Positions 1 through 8,841 are shown, numbered from the stretch's first letter. The stretch: DNA of 64,000 nucleotides from Prosthecomicrobium pneumaticum (GCF_014199915.1 NZ_JACHOO010000002.1:286658-350657); one strand, 5' to 3'. The notes: generated by a model not told the origin, from the letters alone. Numbers and translations are program-made.

Positions 1-1
1 G

Positions 2-688
2 AACCCGATGCTCGGCCATCGCGGCTGCCGGCTCGCCATCACCTTTCCCGAAATCGCCGAGATGCAGGCGCGCGCCATCCTCGACGCCGCGCTCGATGCG
101 GCCGCCGAGACCGGCGCGGCGGTGGTGCCGCAGATCATGGTGCCCCTCGTCGCCTCCCGCGCCGAGTTCGATTTCGTCGCCGAGCGGGTCCGCATCGTCG
201 CGCAGGCCATCGGCCGCGAGCGTGGCGCGGCGCCCCATTACGAGATCGGCACGATGATCGAGCTGCCGCGCGCCGCCCTGCGCGCCGGGGCGATCGCCGA
301 GAGCGCCGCCTTCTTCTCCTTCGGCACCAACGACCTCACCCAGACGACCTACGGCATCTCGCGCGACGACGCCGCGGCCTTCCTGCGCGCCTATGTCGAG
401 GAGGGTCTGATGCCCCATGATCCCTTCGCGACGCTCGACCACGAGGGCGTGGGCGAACTGGTGCGGATGGCTGCGGAACGAGGCCGGGCGACACGGCCGG
501 ACCTCGAGCTCGGCATCTGCGGCGAGCACGGCGGCGATCCGGCCTCGATCCGTTTCTGCGCCGAGATCGGCCTCGATTATGTCTCCTGCTCGCCGTTTCG
601 CGTGCCGATCGCCCGGCTCGCCGCGGCCCAGGCGGCGATCGCCGCCGAAGCACGAACGGGGGAAATCGGTCGCAAGGCGGCCGAATGA
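2..688 (+). CDS. ppdK: Pyruvate, phosphate dikinase, C-terminal part (cut by window edge)
   Basis: The first 228 or so codons visible are the C-terminal PEP/pyruvate-binding TIM barrel of PPDK, which interconverts pyruvate + ATP + Pi and PEP + AMP + PPi. Seen directly: the opening NPMLGHRGCRL, GTMIELPR, FGTNDLTQTT, and GICGEHGGDP, which carries the catalytic Cys of the family. The frame is open from base 2 and ends at TGA 686-688, so only the N-terminal phosphotransfer and ATP-grasp domains are missing, beyond the window edge. Homologues often sit next to glyS in Rhizobiales; here glyQ/glyS lie 8 kb downstream, so the neighbourhood is expanded. Confidence 0.95.
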   Translation, partial: NPMLGHRGCRLAITFPEIAEMQARAILDAALDAAAETGAAVVPQIMVPLVASRAEFDFVAERVRIVAQAIGRERGAAPHYEIGTMIELPRAALRAGAIAESAAFFSFGTNDLTQTTYGISRDDAAAFLRAYVEEGLMPHDPFATLDHEGVGELVRMAAERGRATRPDLELGICGEHGGDPASIRFCAEIGLDYVSCSPFRVPIARLAAAQAAIAAEARTGEIGRKAAE

Positions 689-740
689 GCGGGGAAAAGG
701 ACGGCCCGCCTCGCTCGGGCCACAATGCCCGGGCGGGTCG

Positions 741-761
741 TTAACCGTCTTTCAAGGTTAA
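741..761. promoter_or_regulatory. Inverted repeat TTAACC-N9-GGTTAA, candidate CtrA-type half-site pair
   Basis: TTAACC (741-746) and GGTTAA (756-761) form a perfect 6-bp inverted pair with a 9-bp spacer, 71 bp before the cell wall hydrolase start. TTAACC matches the half-site of the alphaproteobacterial cell-cycle regulator CtrA (TTAACCAT / TTAA-N7-TTAA). An AT-rich hexamer pair is unlikely by chance in this GC-rich DNA. The regulator assignment is inference; the symmetry is seen. Confidence 0.45.
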
Positions 762-831
762 TGCCGCAACTCTCAGTCCTCGGCCGGGAGCTTCCACTCC
801 CCGACCCCCGGTCCGAACGCCTGGAGTTTGC

Positions 832-2028
832 GTGCCCATGACGGGAGTTCACCGGCCTACGATGAGAGGGCGATCCGCTCCGCCGGCGCGCTTGGCGCGC
901 CCCCGTCCCGCCCTCCGGCGCCGCTCCGGTTTCGGCACCCTCCTCTTCAACCGGCTGTTCCTGCCGGCGATCGCCGGTGCGGCGCTGCTCGCCGGCAGCG
1001 CGACCGACGTCGCCTATCAGGACGTCGCCGAGATGTTCGGCGGCAAGGTTCCGGCCGCCGAGCGCTGGCTCGCCCGGCTCGTCCCGACGCCGTCCGGCTC
1101 GGTGCATGTCGCCTCCCTCGCCCCTTCCGCCGCCGAGCGCCTCGCCGCGACGGCCGAGATCGTCGTGACGCCCCGCCTCGATACGATCGTCAAGGGCGCG
1201 GTGGCGCCGACATTCGAGCCGCCCGAGGTCAACCGCGCCCCGAAGGGCGATCTCGCCATGACGCGGCTGCGCCCGGTGGTGGTCAGCGCCTTCACCGCCG
1301 GCGTGCTGGCGCGCGAGGCTTCGGTGTTCGACGCCGCGCCGGGCGAGGCCGTTGCGCTTCTGCTGCCCAAGGATGCGACGAAGGCGATCGCCGCCGTCGT
1401 CCGCGGCAAGCGCGGGTCCGCCGCCGCCGCGACCCCCGGGGCCGCGGTCGCCGAGACGGACGCGATCGCCTACGCCCCGTCCGATCCCGCCGCCGATGGC
1501 GCGCCCTTCGATGCCCTGCTCGGCAAGCCCGGCACCGGCGCGCCGATGGCGATCGGCAAGGACGGTAAACGCGACCATTTCTGGGTCACCTTCCCGATCC
1601 CGCAGGCCGCAAAGTCGAAGAGCGAGCAGAGATGCCTCGCCGAGGCGATCTATTTCGAAGCCCGCTCGGAGCCGATCAAGGGCCAGCTCGCGGTCGCCCA
1701 GGTGGTGATCAACCGGCTCAAGAACCCGGCCTATCCGGCGACGATCTGCGGCGTCGTCTATCAGAACCGCACCATGCGCAATGCCTGCCAGTTCTCCTTC
1801 GCCTGCGACGGCATCAAGGACCGCGTGACCGACCGGCGGGCCTGGTCGACGGCGCAGACGCTCGCGCGGCGGGTGCTGTTCGAGAACAACTGGTGGTCGG
1901 CCGATGTCGGCTCGGCGACGCACTATCACGCCACCTATGTCCGGCCGCGCTGGGCGCGGACGATGAAGAAGATGCAGAAGATCGGCCGGCACGTCTTTTA
2001 CAAGACCTATGGCGGCGGCTGGTCCTAG
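832..2028 (+). CDS. SleB-type cell wall hydrolase, membrane-anchored
   Basis: A 398-residue protein with a basic N-terminus, one hydrophobic segment (about residues 42-60, signal anchor) and a long, poorly conserved linker. The C-terminal hydrolase_2 (SleB/CwlJ) domain begins near C268 with CLAEAIYFEARSE, then QLAVAQVVINRL and NACQFSFACDG. This family cleaves peptidoglycan glycan strands as a lytic transglycosylase; the Glu residues of the AEAIYFEAR motif include the presumed catalytic acid. It would act in the periplasm. GTG 832, ATG 838 and ATG 862 are all in frame; I cannot decide among them. The TTAACC pair upstream suggests cell-cycle control. Confidence 0.85.
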   Translation: MPMTGVHRPTMRGRSAPPARLARPRPALRRRSGFGTLLFNRLFLPAIAGAALLAGSATDVAYQDVAEMFGGKVPAAERWLARLVPTPSGSVHVASLAPSAAERLAATAEIVVTPRLDTIVKGAVAPTFEPPEVNRAPKGDLAMTRLRPVVVSAFTAGVLAREASVFDAAPGEAVALLLPKDATKAIAAVVRGKRGSAAAATPGAAVAETDAIAYAPSDPAADGAPFDALLGKPGTGAPMAIGKDGKRDHFWVTFPIPQAAKSKSEQRCLAEAIYFEARSEPIKGQLAVAQVVINRLKNPAYPATICGVVYQNRTMRNACQFSFACDGIKDRVTDRRAWSTAQTLARRVLFENNWWSADVGSATHYHATYVRPRWARTMKKMQKIGRHVFYKTYGGGWS

Positions 2029-2128
2029 CCCGCCGCGCTCCGCCCCTCCCGCGCCGGCCGCTGTTGCCGCGCAACCTGACGTGTGAGACTGTCGCCCCGG
2101 TTGTCGTGACGCGGGGGGCGGACACACG

Positions 2129-3988
2129 GTGGGGGCAGAGTTCGGCGGCGTCTTGCGGCCGTTGAAGCGGTACATTGCGGAGCGTGCGCACCGATTCGGC
2201 TTCCATTCGGACGGCAAGCCCCGCGGCTGGCTTCGGCGGCTGCTGATCAACAGGCAGAAGCGCCGTCTGCGCTCGGTCGGCCGGCTCATCGCGCTCGACG
2301 CGGAGGGCAGCGTCCGGCCGGCTTTCGCGCCCTGGCTGGCGACGCAGGCCGTGCTGATCGGCCAGAGGCTGCCGGGTCGGGAGGAGACGCGCTATGCCGC
2401 CCGGATACGGGCGGTGGCGGCGTCCGGCCGGCTCGGCGCCGTGCGCTCGGTCGGCATCGTCTCGACGCCGCACACTCGGTTCGTCGCCGGGACGATCGCG
2501 ACGGCGCTCGCCGGCACGCGGCTCGCCTGCCGGCTCTACGACGCGCCGCCGGAGGCGGAGCACGATCTCTACATCGTCCTGTGCCCGCAGATGTTCGACC
2601 GTCTGCCGCCTCTCGAGCGCACCATCCTGTTCCAGATGGAACAGGTGCGCGCCTCGCAATGGGTCACGCCCGCCTATCTGTCGACGCTCGCGGCGGGCCT
2701 CGCCGTGCTCGACTATTCGCTCGACAACATCGCGGCCCTCATCGAACACGGGCTTCCGCTGAAGCAGCTCTATCACGTGCCGATCGAGCCGCCGGCGATG
2801 CCGGCCACTCCCCCACCGCCCGGGGGGCAAACCATCGACGTCCTGTTCTACGGCGCGTCGAATGACCGGCGGAGGCGCTATTTCGAGGCGCTCCGCAGCC
2901 ACGTCGAGCTGCGGGTGGTGACGGAGGTGTTCGGCGACGACCTTTACCGCCTGCTCCGGTCCGCGAAGGTGGTGGTCAACGTCCACTATTATGAAGGCGC
3001 GCTGCTCGAGACGACCCGGCTCTCGGAGGCGTTGAGCTTCGGCGCGCGGGTGGTTTCCGAACAGGGCGTCGATCAGGCCGATCAGGGGGCCTTCGAGGAT
3101 CGCGTCGACTTCGTGCCGACCGGCGACATCGACGCCTTCGTCGCCAGGACCCTCGCAGTGCTCGCGCAGGAGAACCGGCCGGACAAGGCCGAGCCGCCGC
3201 GGCCCGTCGCCGAGACGGTCCGGGGAAGCCGCTTCGGCGTGCTGCGGGCGCTGCACGGTGTGGGCGCACTGACGCTCGACGAACTCGATGCGGCGAGCGC
3301 CGGCATCGCGCTCCCTTCCGACAGGGTGGTGCTCGCCTTTCCCGAACACATCGCGCGCTTCCGTTTCGCCGAGACGAACCGTCTCGCCGGCGCGGCGGTG
3401 TTCCCGTGCCTGCGCCATATCGATGGCTGGAAGGGCTGCGCGGAGAGTTACAAGTTTATCGCCCGCCGCGCGCTCGGTGCCGGCACGACGCGGCTGACCG
3501 TCTACGAGGACGACGCCGCCTTCGCGCCCGGAACGGCCGATCGGCTCGCGGCGGTCGAGCGCTATCTCGACGGCCTCGGCGGAGCCTGGGACGTGTTTTC
3601 CGGCCTGCTCAGCGATCTCAGGCCCGATTTCGCGGTCTCGCATGTCGAGGAGCGGGACGGCGAGCGGTTCATCCATGTCGACACGGTGATCGGCGCCGTC
3701 TTCGCGATCTACAACGCCTCCGCCCTCGGCCTCCTCGCCGCCTTCGAATTCGAGGGCGAGGATCCGGCGCGGCACACGATCGACCGCTATCTCGAACGGC
3801 GGGGCCTGCGTTGCATCACGACGGCGGTGCCGGTGGCGGGCCACGCGGCGGCCCTCGACTCGACCCTGTGGCCGGCGACCAACGAAAGGCTCGAAACGAT
3901 GATCGAGGCGAGCCTGCGCCGTCTCGAGGCCAAAGCCGCGGCCTTCAAACGGGCCGCAGCCCCCGGGACGGCGGATACCTTCGGGTAG
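2129..3988 (+). CDS. Two-module glycosyltransferase (GT1-like plus GT25-like)
   Basis: A 619-residue soluble protein with a GTG start and no signal peptide. Residues about 230-330 resemble the nucleotide-sugar half of a GT-B (GT1/GT4) transferase: IDVLFYGASNDRRR, then VVVNVHYYEGALLETTRLSE. Residues about 390-580 resemble GT25 (LPS beta-1,4-galactosyltransferase-like): GCAESYKFIARRAL followed by TVYEDDAAF, the EDD acidic motif of that fold. The first 220 residues contain VGIVSTPHTRF and a Rossmann-like stretch. The fusion of two transferase types suggests surface polysaccharide or protein glycosylation in the cytoplasm. Substrate is unknown. It stands alone, 100 bp after the hydrolase. Confidence 0.65.
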   Translation: MGAEFGGVLRPLKRYIAERAHRFGFHSDGKPRGWLRRLLINRQKRRLRSVGRLIALDAEGSVRPAFAPWLATQAVLIGQRLPGREETRYAARIRAVAASGRLGAVRSVGIVSTPHTRFVAGTIATALAGTRLACRLYDAPPEAEHDLYIVLCPQMFDRLPPLERTILFQMEQVRASQWVTPAYLSTLAAGLAVLDYSLDNIAALIEHGLPLKQLYHVPIEPPAMPATPPPPGGQTIDVLFYGASNDRRRRYFEALRSHVELRVVTEVFGDDLYRLLRSAKVVVNVHYYEGALLETTRLSEALSFGARVVSEQGVDQADQGAFEDRVDFVPTGDIDAFVARTLAVLAQENRPDKAEPPRPVAETVRGSRFGVLRALHGVGALTLDELDAASAGIALPSDRVVLAFPEHIARFRFAETNRLAGAAVFPCLRHIDGWKGCAESYKFIARRALGAGTTRLTVYEDDAAFAPGTADRLAAVERYLDGLGGAWDVFSGLLSDLRPDFAVSHVEERDGERFIHVDTVIGAVFAIYNASALGLLAAFEFEGEDPARHTIDRYLERRGLRCITTAVPVAGHAAALDSTLWPATNERLETMIEASLRRLEAKAAAFKRAAAPGTADTFG

Positions 3989-4031
3989 AGGGCCGTGATG
4001 GAGCCCCGATCCGCCTCCGGATGGGCCCGCC

Positions 4032-5021
4032 CTACCCGATCTCGACGACGATCCGGCCGCGGACGCGGCCGTCGACGATCGCCCTGGCCTCGTCGAGCAC
4101 CGCGTCGAACGGAATGGCGCGGGTCATCGCCGCGAGCTTGGCCCGGTCCATGTCGCGGGCGAGCCGGTTCCAGGCGGCCGTGCGCACGGCCTTCGGGGCC
4201 CGCACCGATTCGATGCCGTAGAGCGTGACGCCGCGCAGGATGAAGGGCGCGACCGAGCCCGGCAAATCCATCCCGCCGGCATTGCCGCAGGCGGCGACCG
4301 CGCCGAAATCGCGGATCATCGACAGCACATTCGCGAGCGTCGCGCCGCCCACCGCGTCGATCGCCCCGACGAAGCGGATTTTCGACAGCGGCCGCGGCGG
4401 GCCGGAGAGCTCCGCCCGGTCGATCACCTCCGCCGCGCCGAGGCCCTTCAGATAGTCGGCCTCCTCGGGCCGGCCGGTCGCCGCGACGACGTGATGGCCG
4501 AGGCTCGACAGAAGGCTCACCGCCGTCGAGCCGAGGCCGCCGGCGGCCCCGGTGACGAGGATCGGGCCGGAGCCGGGATGGATCTCGTGCCGCTCGAGCG
4601 CCATGACGGCGAGCATCGCCGTATAGCCCGCCGTGCCGAGCGCCATCGCCTCGTCGCCGGTAATCCCCGGCGGCAGCGCGATCAGCCATTCGGAGCGAAC
4701 GCGCGCGCGCTCCGCCCAGAAGCCCCAGTGCAGCTCGCCGACCCCCCAGCCATTGAGGAGCACGCGGTCGCCGACGGCGAAGGCCTCGCTCTCGGAGCCG
4801 ATCACCGTGCCGACCCCGTCGACCCCCGGGATCATCGGGAAATGGCGGACCACCGGCAGCCGGCCGGTGACGGCGAGCCCGTCCTTGTAATTGATCGTCG
4901 AGCGTTCGACCGCGATCGTCACGTCGCCCGGCATCATCGCCGTCTCGTCGATCCGCGTGAAGCCGACCGACTGTCCGCCCGCCGCGTCCTTCTCGATCAG
5001 CACCGCCCTGAAGCTCGCCAA
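4032..5021 (-). CDS. acuI: AcuI/YhdH-type NADPH-dependent reductase (acrylyl-CoA reductase family)
   Basis: A 329-residue zinc-free medium-chain dehydrogenase/reductase of the YhdH/AcuI quinone-oxidoreductase family; AcuI reduces acrylyl-CoA to propionyl-CoA with NADPH. Visible signatures are STINYKDGLA (residues 41-50), PMIPGVDGVGTV, GWGVGELHWGFWAE and the nucleotide-binding loop GAAGGLGSTAV (158-168). Start chosen at TTG 5021 (MASFRAVLIEKD), which has a purine-rich GGGAGAG ahead of it and gives the family's usual length. It lies 34 bp after the MFS gene, so the two are probably co-transcribed. The acrylyl-CoA specificity is by family only; no propionate-pathway partner is present. Confidence 0.8.
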   Translation of the reverse strand: MASFRAVLIEKDAAGGQSVGFTRIDETAMMPGDVTIAVERSTINYKDGLAVTGRLPVVRHFPMIPGVDGVGTVIGSESEAFAVGDRVLLNGWGVGELHWGFWAERARVRSEWLIALPPGITGDEAMALGTAGYTAMLAVMALERHEIHPGSGPILVTGAAGGLGSTAVSLLSSLGHHVVAATGRPEEADYLKGLGAAEVIDRAELSGPPRPLSKIRFVGAIDAVGGATLANVLSMIRDFGAVAACGNAGGMDLPGSVAPFILRGVTLYGIESVRAPKAVRTAAWNRLARDMDRAKLAAMTRAIPFDAVLDEARAIVDGRVRGRIVVEIG

Positions 5022-5055
5022 AACCGCTCTCCCTCTCGCCCGCCGGCGCGCCAGC

Positions 5056-6276
5056 CTATTCCGCCGGCTGGAGGCGCGCCACCGGCCGCTCGACGATCGG
5101 CAGATGGACGAGCCCGGCGAACACCGCGAGCGCCACCGAAATCCACCAGAACAGGGCATAGGAGCCGGTCTGGTCGTAGATGCGGCCGCCCAGCCAGACG
5201 CCGAGGAAGGAGCCGACCTGGTGGGAGAAGAAGACGACGCCGAACAGCATCGCCATGAAGCGGGTGCCGAACATGATGTTGACGAGGCCTTGCGTCGGCG
5301 GAACCGTCGACAGCCACAGAAAGCCCATCGCGGCGGAGAAGATGAGCAGCGAGGCGACGCTCGGCGGGGTGAGGATGAAGAGCGTGATGGCGATGCCGCG
5401 GCCGAAATAGATCGCCGACAGCACGAGCCGCTTCGGCACCCGGCCGGAGAGCCAGCCGGCGGTGATCGCGCCGGCGATGTTGAAGAGGCCGATCACACCG
5501 ATCGCCATGCCGCCCCACCAGGGATCGATGCCGATATCGGCGACATAGGGCGGCAGATGGGTGGTGATGAAGGCGACATGGAAGCCGCAGACGAAGAAGC
5601 CGGCGATCAGCCAGAGATAGGAGCGGTGGCCGAGTGCCTCGGCGATCGCCCCGCCGGCGCTCTGCTCGACGACGCCGCGCGGACGCGGCTGCGCCCCGCC
5701 GCGCAGCACCATGGCGAGGAAGGGCACGACGAGTACGAGCGCCGCCATGGCGACCAGCGCCCCCCGCCAGCCGAAGCCGGCGATGAAGCCCTGGCCGAGC
5801 GGGGCGAAGACGAACTGGCCGGCCGAGCCCGCCGCCGTGCCGAGCCCGAAGGCGAGCGGCTTCATCCGCTCCGGCAGCAGCCGCTGGAAGGCGACGAGCA
5901 CCAGGAAATAGGCAGACGACGCGATGCCGAGCCCCATCAGCACGCCGGCGGTCAGCTGGAGCACCAGCGCGTCGGTGGTGAAGGCCATCAGGACGAGGCC
6001 GGCCGCATAGACGACGCTGCCGACGACCAGCACAGGCACCGGCCCGTAGCGGTCGGCGAGCAGTCCCGAGAAGGGCTGCGCGGCGCCCCAGAAGAGGTTC
6101 TGCAGCGCGATGGCGAGCGCGAAGACCTCGCGGCTCCAGCCGTTCTCGACGGTCATCGGCGTCAGGAAGAAGCCCATGGTCGAGCGCGGACCGAAGGTCA
6201 GCATGGCGATGGCGAGGCCGGCGGCGACGATCACCTCGGGGCGGCGGAACGACGGCGCGACGGGCTGGGCGGACAT
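5056..6276 (-). CDS. MFS transporter, 12 membrane segments
   Basis: A 406-residue major facilitator with the classic first-loop signature near GLLADRYGPVPVLVVG and about twelve hydrophobic spans over the whole length. N-terminal RSTMGFFLTPM and the late QTGSYALFW are typical of the oxalate/formate- or monocarboxylate-like MFS branch often found beside catabolic genes. It lies directly upstream of the AcuI-type reductase in the same direction, so it may import an organic acid that the reductase pathway uses. Substrate cannot be read from sequence. Confidence 0.85.
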   Translation of the reverse strand: MSAQPVAPSFRRPEVIVAAGLAIAMLTFGPRSTMGFFLTPMTVENGWSREVFALAIALQNLFWGAAQPFSGLLADRYGPVPVLVVGSVVYAAGLVLMAFTTDALVLQLTAGVLMGLGIASSAYFLVLVAFQRLLPERMKPLAFGLGTAAGSAGQFVFAPLGQGFIAGFGWRGALVAMAALVLVVPFLAMVLRGGAQPRPRGVVEQSAGGAIAEALGHRSYLWLIAGFFVCGFHVAFITTHLPPYVADIGIDPWWGGMAIGVIGLFNIAGAITAGWLSGRVPKRLVLSAIYFGRGIAITLFILTPPSVASLLIFSAAMGFLWLSTVPPTQGLVNIMFGTRFMAMLFGVVFFSHQVGSFLGVWLGGRIYDQTGSYALFWWISVALAVFAGLVHLPIVERPVARLQPAE

Positions 6277-6506
6277 GGCGGACTCGCGAGGGAAGAAGGC
6301 AATGTCGCGAGTCTAAGCCCGAACGCCGCGCCGGGATAATCAAAACGGGTGAAGCGAGCCGCACGACACGCTGATGGATCGGCGGCCGCGCACGCCGGGG
6401 AGCCGGCGCAGCCGGACGTTTTTTCCCGCCGCACCGCACGCCGCCTGTCGGATCGCACCGCCGCCGCGCGTCCTCGGCATGGTCGAGTGCAACAGGGAGA
6501 AGGGCG

Positions 6507-6857
6507 ATGCGGTTTCTTTGCCTCGTCTATGTCGACGGCGCGACGTTCGAAGGTTTCGGCGAGCAGGATCACCGGCGCCTGATCGAGGAGTCGCTCGCTT
6601 ATGACGCCGGCCTCACGGCGCGCGGCCATTTCGTCGCCGCCGACGCGCTCGTCGCCCCTTCAGAGGCGGTGACGGTGCGGGTGCGCGGCGGCCGCGTCGC
6701 CACGGCGGAAGGCCCCTATGCCGCGGACGGGCCGCAACTCGGCGGCTTCCTCCTCATCGATGCGCGCGATCTCGCCGAGGCGGCCGAGATTGCGGCGGGC
6801 GTGCCGATGGCCCGGCACGGCGGCATCGAGGTTCGGCCGGTCATGCCGCTCGGCTGA
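6507..6857 (+). CDS. YCII-related domain protein
   Basis: A 116-residue protein of the YCII/DGPF family: MRFLCLVYVDG at the N-terminus, then VRGGRVATAEGPYA and GGFLLIDARDLAEAAEIA. The ferredoxin-like fold is shared with muconolactone isomerase-type enzymes, and members are often encoded with ECF sigma factors. No sigma factor is next to this copy. Start ATG 6507 has GGGAGAAGGG upstream. Biochemical role unknown. The 230 bp before it hold nothing I recognise. Confidence 0.8.
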   Translation: MRFLCLVYVDGATFEGFGEQDHRRLIEESLAYDAGLTARGHFVAADALVAPSEAVTVRVRGGRVATAEGPYAADGPQLGGFLLIDARDLAEAAEIAAGVPMARHGGIEVRPVMPLG

Positions 6858-6899
6858 GCGCGACGTTTGGGCGAGAAGCGGGCCGCCCGGACGGACGGC

Positions 6900-7211
6900 T
6901 CAGAACTTCTCGCCGCGCACGACCTCGACCGGGCCGATCATCAGCATCAGGCCGTGGCTGTCGAGGAGCGGCGCCAGCGCCGTGGCGAGCGCCTCCGCCT
7001 TCTCCTCGCCGGTAACGGCGACGAAGAGCACCTTCGCCTCCGCACCGGTCACCTGATCGTCCGACCAGGCGCCGCGCGCACCGACGCCGCCGAGCGTCGG
7101 CACGAGCGTGTAATGGACGATGCCGACCCCCGCCGCGGCGGCGGCGACGCGGCGGACCAGCGGCGCGTCGACGAGGATCTCGATCTTCTGGCGGCGGAAG
7201 GTGGTGATCAT
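6900..7211 (-). CDS. P-II-like protein, SbtB-type partner of the bicarbonate permease
   Basis: A 103-residue protein with the ferredoxin-like betaalphabeta spacing of P-II proteins: QKIEILVDAPLVRRVAAAAAG, a flexible glycine-rich T-loop-like stretch LGGVGARGAWSD, then KVLFVAVTGEEKAEALATAL and a final LMLMIGPVEVVRGE. Its ATG overlaps the permease stop in an ATGA tetranucleotide (7208-7211), which implies translational coupling. In cyanobacteria SbtB binds adenine nucleotides and gates SbtA; that role here is inferred from the pairing. No C-terminal cysteine pair (redox R-loop) is present. Confidence 0.75.
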   Translation of the reverse strand: MITTFRRQKIEILVDAPLVRRVAAAAAGVGIVHYTLVPTLGGVGARGAWSDDQVTGAEAKVLFVAVTGEEKAEALATALAPLLDSHGLMLMIGPVEVVRGEKF

Positions 7212-8176
7212 GGCGCGACCATCGTTCCGGCAAGGGCCGTGTAGAAGGGAATGCCGAGCGTGATGTTGAAGGGAAAGGTCACCGCGAGCGACATGGCGAG
7301 ATAGAGCCCGGCATCGGCCTGCGGCAAGGCGAGCCGCATCGCCGCCGGGACGGCGATATAGGAGGCGCTGCCGGCGAGGATGCCGAGCGCCGCCACGGAA
7401 CCCGTGTCGAGCCCGACCAGTGTCCCGGCGAGCACGCCGAGCGTGCCGTTCACGACCGGCAAGAGCACGGCGAGCGCCGCGAGCCTCAAGGTGAGCGCCC
7501 GCGCCTCGCGCAGCCGCCGTGCGGCGATGAGGCCCATGTCGAGCAGGAACAGGCAGAGCGCGCCGCGGAAGCCGCTCTCGAAGAGCGGCGCGATCGGCGC
7601 GAAGCCGGCCTTGCCGGCGATAAGGCCGATGACGAAACTCCCCATCAGCAGGACGACCGAGCCGTTGAGGAGGGTCTCGCGCCACAGGCCATCGCCGCCC
7701 GTCGCCGCGCCGCCGGCGAGCCCCCGCCGCGCGAGGAGGAGACCGACGATGATCGCCGGCGTCTCCATCAGGGCGAGCACGGCGACCATGTAGCCGGCGG
7801 GCGGCAGGCCGCGGCCGGTGAGGATCTCGACGCCGGTGACGAAGGTGACGACGCTCACCGAGCCGTAATGCGCGGCGACCGCGCCCGCATCGATCGGACC
7901 GAGCCGTCCGAACCGGCGCAGTGCCGCAAAGGCGAGGAAGGGCAGCAGAAGGCTGAGCGCGAGCCCCGCGCCCGCCGCGGCGAAGATTTCGGTCGAGAAG
8001 CCGCTCTGCCGCACCTCGACGCCGCCCTTGAGGCCGATCGAGGCCATCAGATAGAGCGACAGGCCCTTCGCCACCGCCTCCGGCACCGAAAGATCCGATC
8101 GCGCGAAGGCCGCCGCGGCCCCGAGAACGAAGAACAGGATGATCGGCGAGAAGAGTGCTTCGAGACCACCGGACAT
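7208..8176 (-). CDS. SbtA-type sodium-dependent bicarbonate permease
   Basis: A 322-residue integral membrane protein with about ten hydrophobic spans, matching the SbtA (DUF897) family. Typical motifs are PIILFFVLG near the N-terminus, the inverted-repeat stretches YLMASIGLKGG and LFLLDMGLIAARR, and AHYGSVSVVTFV, the substrate-site SVSxVTF of SbtA. It should take up bicarbonate with sodium across the inner membrane. The downstream gene is a P-II-like regulator overlapping it by 4 bp. No RuBisCO or carboxysome genes lie in the window, so it may serve anaplerosis or pH balance. Confidence 0.8.
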   Translation of the reverse strand: MSGGLEALFSPIILFFVLGAAAAFARSDLSVPEAVAKGLSLYLMASIGLKGGVEVRQSGFSTEIFAAAGAGLALSLLLPFLAFAALRRFGRLGPIDAGAVAAHYGSVSVVTFVTGVEILTGRGLPPAGYMVAVLALMETPAIIVGLLLARRGLAGGAATGGDGLWRETLLNGSVVLLMGSFVIGLIAGKAGFAPIAPLFESGFRGALCLFLLDMGLIAARRLREARALTLRLAALAVLLPVVNGTLGVLAGTLVGLDTGSVAALGILAGSASYIAVPAAMRLALPQADAGLYLAMSLAVTFPFNITLGIPFYTALAGTMVAP

Positions 8177-8430
8177 GACACGCCCCCGGCCGGCCGCGGA
8201 TCGGCCGGATCCCGCCCCCGACCCGTTTCGGAGGCATCGAGGGCGCTTATACGGCGCGCCGAGCGATCCGGATCACAGGCCGACGTCGGGGGCTCCGGAA
8301 AAGTGCATGCCATCGGCGACGGCGCCGGACCGTACGCGCTGCCGGCCGGCCGGCGCGGCGAAAGCGGCCGGAAAGGACGGCCGCCCGCTCTCCCCGTCCG
8401 CCGGTCCCCGGCGCGCCCGGCCGCCCGACC

Positions 8431-8841
8431 TCAGCGGCGGTCGAAATCCGGACTGCAGACGCTGACCACGGTGCGCATCACCCGGCGCGGATGACCATGA
8501 CAGGAAACGGTGCGGTGGAAGCGGACGCCGGGCAGCCGCTCGACATGGACGTGGCAGGCGCAGTCCTCGCCGCCGCTCGCGACACGCCGTGGGGGACGCT
8601 TCGAGCCGCCGCAATGGGAGGGAACGGCGGCGACGAAGCCGTGCGTCGCGTTCGGATAGGGATTGCAGGGGTCGTAGACCGTCGTCGGGGCGCCCCCGCC
8701 GCCGGGGCGGTTGCCGCCGCCGGAGCCGGGGGTGTTGGAGGGGCCGGCGGTCTGCGCCGCGGCGGGCGCGGCGAGACCGATGAGGGCCGCGGCGGCGAGC
8801 GAGAGGAGCAGGCGGGCGGGCTTGCGAGAGGCGGAGGGCAT
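8431..8841 (-). CDS. Small secreted protein of unknown function
   Basis: 136 residues from ATG 8841 (AGGAAA about 8 bp ahead). Residues 1-30 form a clear Sec signal peptide ending in LAAPAAAQ. The mature part opens with a Gly/Pro/Asn-rich linker, then a compact region with six cysteines (DPCNPYP, PSHCGGSK, EDCACHVHV, VSCHG, SVCSPDF) that could form disulfides in the periplasm. I do not recognise the family. An upstream in-frame extension exists but would bury the signal peptide. The flanking spacers (8177-8430, 8842-9104) show nothing else. Confidence 0.6.
   Translation of the reverse strand: MPSASRKPARLLLSLAAAALIGLAAPAAAQTAGPSNTPGSGGGNRPGGGGAPTTVYDPCNPYPNATHGFVAAVPSHCGGSKRPPRRVASGGEDCACHVHVERLPGVRFHRTVSCHGHPRRVMRTVVSVCSPDFDRR

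Noticed and set aside
577..2289. A 570-codon antisense frame across ppdK end and the hydrolase
   Set aside because: Spans two real genes and their spacer, with Arg/Pro/Gly-rich nonsense composition.
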